The notes below the pieces were generated by a model. That model saw only the letters and a program-made list of their open reading frames with translations. It did no database searches and had not been told where the DNA came from. Positions 60,592 through 64,000 of a stretch of DNA of 64,000 nucleotides are shown one piece after another. The stretch comes from Phenylobacterium deserti (lineage in GTDB: Bacteria; Pseudomonadota; Alphaproteobacteria; Caulobacterales; Caulobacteraceae). The stretch lies in the NCBI GenBank assembly GCA_943332615.1, contig CALQQB010000009.1, positions 27,512 to 91,511 of the forward strand. Direction: 5' to 3'. The position numbers and the translations under genes were made by a program. Each line of letters begins with the position of its first letter. The stretch's first letter is position 1.

Positions 60592-62871
60592 ATGAAGTCC
60601 GTCTCGCGTCTCGCCATCCTGCTCGCCGCCACCGCGCTCTGCGCGGCCGCCCCCGCCATCGTCCAGGCCGCGCCCGACAAGGCCCTGGAGGCAAAGTTCG
60701 ACGCGATGATCAGCCCTGCCGAGATGGACGGCTGGCTCAAGACCCTGGCGGCCGAGCCCAACCATGTGGGCAGCGCCCACGGCAAGGCCAATGCCGACCT
60801 CACCCTGGCGCTGTTCAAGTCCTGGGGCTGGGACGCGAAAATAGAGACCTTCTGGGTGCTTTATCCAACCCCTATCGAGGTCGCTATCGAACTGACCGCC
60901 GGCCCCGGCGCGCCGTTCAAGGCTACCCTGACCGAAGCCCCGATCCCCGGCGACGAGACCTCCTCCCGGATCAAGGACGAACTGCCGGCCTATGTGGCCT
61001 TCCAGGGCGACGGCGATGTCACCGCGCCGCTGGTCTACGTGAACTACGGCATGCCCGCGGACTACGACGCGCTTGAGCGCCTGGGCGTCTCGGTGCAGGG
61101 CAAGATCGTCATCGCCCGCTACGGCGCCGGCTGGCGCGGCCTGAAGCCCAAGCTGGCGCAGGAGCACGGCGCGGTCGGCGCGATCATCTATTCCGACCCG
61201 CGCGACGACGGCTATTCCACCGACGACGTCTATCCGAAGGGCGCCTCGCGCCCGCCGCAAGGTTTCCAGCGCGGCTCGGTGGCCGACATGACCACCTTCC
61301 CCGGCGACCCGACCACGCCGGGCTACGGCTCGACCAAGGACGCCAAGCGTCTGACGCGGCAGGAAAGTCCGACGATCCTGAAGATCCCGACCCTGCCCTT
61401 GTCCTATGGCGACGCCACCGTGCTGCTGCGGTCGCTAGACGGCCCGGTGGCCCCGCCCGCCTGGCGGGGCAGCCTGCCGATCACCTACCACGTCGGCGGC
61501 GGCAGTGAAGCGAAAGGCGGGGGCGGCGGCCAGGTCCACCTGAAGGTGGTCTCCGACTGGAGCCTGAAGCCCGCCTACGATGTTATCGCCACGCTGAAGG
61601 GCAAGGTCGCCCCCGACGAATGGATCATCCGCGGCAACCACCGCGACGGCTGGGTGTTCGGCGCCTCCGATCCTCTGTCCGGCCACGTGGCCATGATGGG
61701 CGAGGCCAAGGCCCTGGGCGCACTCTACAAGGGCGGCTGGAAGCCCAAACGCACCATCGTCTACACCAGCTGGGACGCGGAAGAGCCGATGCTGCTGGGC
61801 TCCACCGAATGGGCCGAGACCCATGCCGAGGAGTTGAAGACGAAAGCCGTCGCGTACATCAACTCCGACTCCAACGCGCGGGGCTTCCTGGGCGTCGGCG
61901 GCAGCCATTCCCTGCAGCATTTCGTCAATGAGGTGGCCGCCGATGTGACCGACCCGCAGACCGGCGTCTCGGTCCGCGACCGCTTGCGGGCCAACCTGGC
62001 CGTCCAGGCCGCCGAGAACCCGACCAACCCGCGCGCCGTGGCCCAGGGCCGCCTCGCCGCCGACCCGACCAAAGACCTGCCGATCGAGGCGCTGGGCTCG
62101 GGCTCGGACTATTCGAGCTTCCTGCAGAACCTGGGCCTGGCCACCCTCAACCTCGGCTTCGGCGGCGAGGGTTCGGACGGCGGCGTCTACCACTCGGCCT
62201 ACGACACGTATGAGCACCACACCCGGTTCGTGGACCCCGGCATGGCCTACTCCGGCGCCCTGGCCAAGGTCACCGGCCGCATGGTCATGCGCCTGGCCGA
62301 CGCCGACACCCCCGTGCAGCGCTACGGCGACTTTGCCGACACCGTGTCAGGCTATCTGGACGAGGTGAAGCGGCTTGCCGAGGCCAAGCGCGACGAGGCC
62401 GCGCAGCGCACCCGCCTGCTGGCCGCCGGCGCCTACAGGCTCGCCGACGACCCGACCGTCTCGCGCGGCGACCCCGCCCCGCTGCCGGCCTCGCCGAAGC
62501 TGGACTTCGGGCCGATGGACCGCGCGGTCGCCAGACTGAAGGCCAGCGCCACCGCCTTCGACCAGACCCTCTCGACCAAGGGCGCCACGCTCAGTTCCGC
62601 CCAGAAGAAGAGGCTGGACGCCGCCCTGATGCCTCTCGAGCAGAAGCTGCTGCGCGACAAGGGTCTGCCGTTCCGCCCCTGGTACAAGAACATGATCTAT
62701 GCGCCCGGCCGCTTCACCGGCTACGGCGCCAAGACCCTGCCCGGCGTGCGCGAGGCGATCGAGGAACGGCGGTTCGACGACGCCGCCACCTACATTGGCC
62801 TGACCGCCGAGGCGCTCACCGACTATGCGGCGGGCCTGGACGCGGCGACCGCGGTGATCAATGGCGGCTAA
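60592..62871 (+). CDS. Secreted M28-family peptidase (glutamate carboxypeptidase II-like)
   Basis: 759 residues with a Sec signal peptide (MKSVSRLAILLAATALCAAAPAIVQA). It shows the three-domain layout of GCPII and transferrin-receptor relatives: a protease-associated domain (about 130-280), the M28 catalytic domain with zinc ligands in GNHRDGWVFGASDP (about residue 350), DAEEPMLLGS and INSDSNARG, plus a late His in YHSAYDTYEHH, and a helical dimerisation domain at the C-terminus. It probably removes C-terminal residues from periplasmic peptides. GGGGAG five bases before the ATG. Confidence 0.95.
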   Translation: MKSVSRLAILLAATALCAAAPAIVQAAPDKALEAKFDAMISPAEMDGWLKTLAAEPNHVGSAHGKANADLTLALFKSWGWDAKIETFWVLYPTPIEVAIELTAGPGAPFKATLTEAPIPGDETSSRIKDELPAYVAFQGDGDVTAPLVYVNYGMPADYDALERLGVSVQGKIVIARYGAGWRGLKPKLAQEHGAVGAIIYSDPRDDGYSTDDVYPKGASRPPQGFQRGSVADMTTFPGDPTTPGYGSTKDAKRLTRQESPTILKIPTLPLSYGDATVLLRSLDGPVAPPAWRGSLPITYHVGGGSEAKGGGGGQVHLKVVSDWSLKPAYDVIATLKGKVAPDEWIIRGNHRDGWVFGASDPLSGHVAMMGEAKALGALYKGGWKPKRTIVYTSWDAEEPMLLGSTEWAETHAEELKTKAVAYINSDSNARGFLGVGGSHSLQHFVNEVAADVTDPQTGVSVRDRLRANLAVQAAENPTNPRAVAQGRLAADPTKDLPIEALGSGSDYSSFLQNLGLATLNLGFGGEGSDGGVYHSAYDTYEHHTRFVDPGMAYSGALAKVTGRMVMRLADADTPVQRYGDFADTVSGYLDEVKRLAEAKRDEAAQRTRLLAAGAYRLADDPTVSRGDPAPLPASPKLDFGPMDRAVARLKASATAFDQTLSTKGATLSSAQKKRLDAALMPLEQKLLRDKGLPFRPWYKNMIYAPGRFTGYGAKTLPGVREAIEERRFDDAATYIGLTAEALTDYAAGLDAATAVINGG

Positions 62872-63574
62872 CGACCGGCTGGCAGGCGCCACCATCGCCT
62901 TTGACCTCGACGGCACCCTGGTCGATACCGCCCCGGACCTGGTGGGCACGCTGAACGTGCTGCTGGCGGCGGAGGGCCTGTCACCCCTGCCCCTGGCCGA
63001 GGCGCGCCCGTTCATCGGTCGCGGCGCCCGCTGGCTGATCGAGCGCGGTTTCGCGGCCGCTGGCGCCCCGTTGGACCCGGCCCGCATCCAGGACCTGTTC
63101 GAACGTTTCATCGCCCACTACGAGGCCCACATCGCCGATGAGAGCCGCCCGTTCCCCGGCTGCGTGGCCGCCCTGGACGCGCTCCGGGCCCAGGGCGCGC
63201 GCCTCGCCGTCTGCACCAACAAGCTGACCGGCCTCTCGCGCACCCTGCTCGACGCCCTGGACCTCAGCGGCCACTTCCACGCCGTGATCGGCGCCGACTC
63301 CACGCCGGCCATCAAGCCCGACCCCCGGCATCTGGAAGCGGCGGTCGCCGCGGCCGGGGGCTCGATGGACCGCGCGATCCTGGTCGGAGACGCCGCCACC
63401 GACGCCGGCGCCGCCCGCGCCGCGGGCGCCGGCCTGATCCTCGTCACCTTCGGCTACACCGAGACCCCCGCCGCCGACCTGGCCCCCGACATCCTCATCG
63501 ACCACTTCGACCTGCTGCCCGCCGCCTGCCTGCGGCTGCTGGACGCTTGCGGCGCAGGACCCAAGCAGCTATAG
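62861..63574 (+). CDS. gph: Phosphoglycolate phosphatase (HAD superfamily)
   Basis: 237 residues. HAD motif I FDLDGTLVDTAPDLV, motif II VCTNK, motif III with Lys in AIKPDP, and motif IV VGDAATDAGAARAAG. It dephosphorylates 2-phosphoglycolate. The start lies 11 bases inside the end of the M28 peptidase gene, so they are probably co-transcribed and translationally coupled. Alternative HAD substrates cannot be excluded. Confidence 0.93.
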   Translation: MAANDRLAGATIAFDLDGTLVDTAPDLVGTLNVLLAAEGLSPLPLAEARPFIGRGARWLIERGFAAAGAPLDPARIQDLFERFIAHYEAHIADESRPFPGCVAALDALRAQGARLAVCTNKLTGLSRTLLDALDLSGHFHAVIGADSTPAIKPDPRHLEAAVAAAGGSMDRAILVGDAATDAGAARAAGAGLILVTFGYTETPAADLAPDILIDHFDLLPAACLRLLDACGAGPKQL

Positions 63575-63593
63575 CCGCCGCCTTCCTGAAGGC

Positions 63594-63668
63594 GGATGCG
63601 TAGCTCAGCGGGAGAGCACCTCGTTCACACCGAGGGGGTCACAGGTTCAATCCCTGTCGCATCCACCA
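63594..63668 (+). tRNA. tRNA-Val (anticodon CAC)
   Basis: A complete cloverleaf of 75 bases with encoded CCA: acceptor ggatgcg/cgcatcc, D arm gctcagcgggagagc, anticodon stem cctcg/cgagg with loop ttcacac giving CAC, and T arm with ggttcaatcc. It reads GUG codons. It lies 19 bases after gph. Confidence 0.97.
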
Positions 63669-63730
63669 CTTTTCTCTAAGCCCTTCAAACGCTTACGGCT
63701 TCTCCCCATCGAGGGGCCGGAAGAGCGTGT

Positions 63731-63835
63731 TTGCTGCACCAACGTGGTTCACAATCGTGCCTCCGAGGATGTGGCAACACGTTGTGACGAAAGGGGTTTT
63801 CACCCCTCCGGTTGCTGCACCAGTGTGGTTCACAA
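63731..63835 (+). repeat. Two direct copies of a 24-mer downstream of tRNA-Val
   Basis: ttgctgcaccaacgtggttcacaa (63731-63754) and ttgctgcaccagtgtggttcacaa (63812-63835), 22 of 24 bases alike, 81 bases apart. Between them is a small hairpin aggggt-tttc-acccct (63792-63807). The 257 bases between the tRNA and the next possible gene otherwise contain nothing recognisable. Confidence 0.7.
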
Positions 63836-63925
63836 ACCGTCCGAAACGGCCTCGTCACCGTCGTCACGGACACGGCAAGATTCGGGGCGCCGACACTCGG
63901 GCCTGACCGTCAGGGGGAGGGTCTT

Positions 63926-64000
63926 CTATCTTCGGATGAGGGTGCCGAGATCGTTGGAGGAGACGGTCGGGCGAACGCACATGTGGCGGTCGTTGGGGAC
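63926..64000 (-). CDS. Possible C-terminus of a gene running off the right edge
   Basis: The minus strand is open from the window edge for 24 codons to TAG at 63926-63928, encoding VPNDRHMCVRPTVSSNDLGT and LIRR. Codon use is plausible, but the segment is too short to identify or to exclude chance. Confidence 0.35.
   Translation of the reverse strand, partial: VPNDRHMCVRPTVSSNDLGTLIRR

Overview
The window is high-GC, densely packed bacterial DNA. It looks like an alphaproteobacterium of the Caulobacterales, with Phenylobacterium or Caulobacter the closest feel. This is inferred from codon bias, the large TonB-dependent receptors (TBDRs), an RTX-type surface or secreted protein, the many CoA-ester catabolic genes, short REP-like inverted repeats, and a GTTC-N7-GTTC LexA-type box. 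No database search was possible, so all product names rest on motif recognition.

Layout. 1-4.6 kb (minus): a GAF/PAS sensor cut by the window edge, a TrmH-family RNA methylase, an M13 peptidase lipoprotein and a TesB-like thioesterase. 4.7-5.2 kb (plus): a small membrane protein. 5.2-9.3 kb (minus): a tight CoA operon of acyl-CoA synthetase, SDR, CaiB/BaiF CoA-transferase and crotonase. It diverges from an amidase across a 52-bp inverted repeat that also supplies both ribosome binding sites. 10.8-16.5 kb: PAP2 phosphatase, FMN-dependent alpha-hydroxy-acid dehydrogenase, a hotdog-like protein, a sugar transferase, an Ala/Glu/Pro-rich membrane protein and RlmJ. 16.6-19.3 kb: LLM flavoprotein, arylamine N-acetyltransferase, and a small membrane protein gene split by an in-frame TAA. 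19.3-24.4 kb: a TBDR, an SDR, a crotonase, a GST, and a collapsed acyl-CoA (feruloyl-CoA-like) synthetase pseudogene. 24.4-27.3 kb: a gene-poor scar, an RTX calcium-binding protein with a good terminator, and a truncated start of a possible glycosyltransferase ending in a tandem 13-mer. 27.4-34.1 kb: a catabolic island with two GSTs, crotonases, an epoxide-hydrolase-like enzyme, an SDR and a secreted protein. 34.2-40.6 kb: PEP carboxylase, a c-type cytochrome, an Asp/Glu racemase and IlvD. 41.1-46.8 kb: two tandem paralogous TBDRs. 46.9-52.9 kb: a globin-like protein, a crotonase with an AcuI-type reductase, a Cys glutathione peroxidase between two REP pairs, a Gfo/Idh/MocA dehydrogenase, an MDR reductase and an unknown protein. 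52.9-64 kb is housekeeping: MATE exporter, class II DAHP synthase, O-antigen ligase, glutathione reductase, RpiA, GlmU, an M28 peptidase, phosphoglycolate phosphatase and tRNA-Val(CAC).

Theme. Six crotonase-fold enzymes, three SDRs, an acyl-CoA synthetase, a CoA-transferase, three GSTs, an epoxide hydrolase and three TBDRs suggest uptake and CoA-dependent breakdown of hydrophobic or aromatic compounds, with glutathione as cosubstrate and glutathione reductase and peroxidase nearby. The substrate cannot be read from the sequence. I found no CRISPR array, prophage, intact transposase or recognisable defence system. The most unusual items are structural: repeat-borne ribosome binding sites with a compensatory hairpin, the eroded region around the RTX gene, and the stop-interrupted membrane protein.
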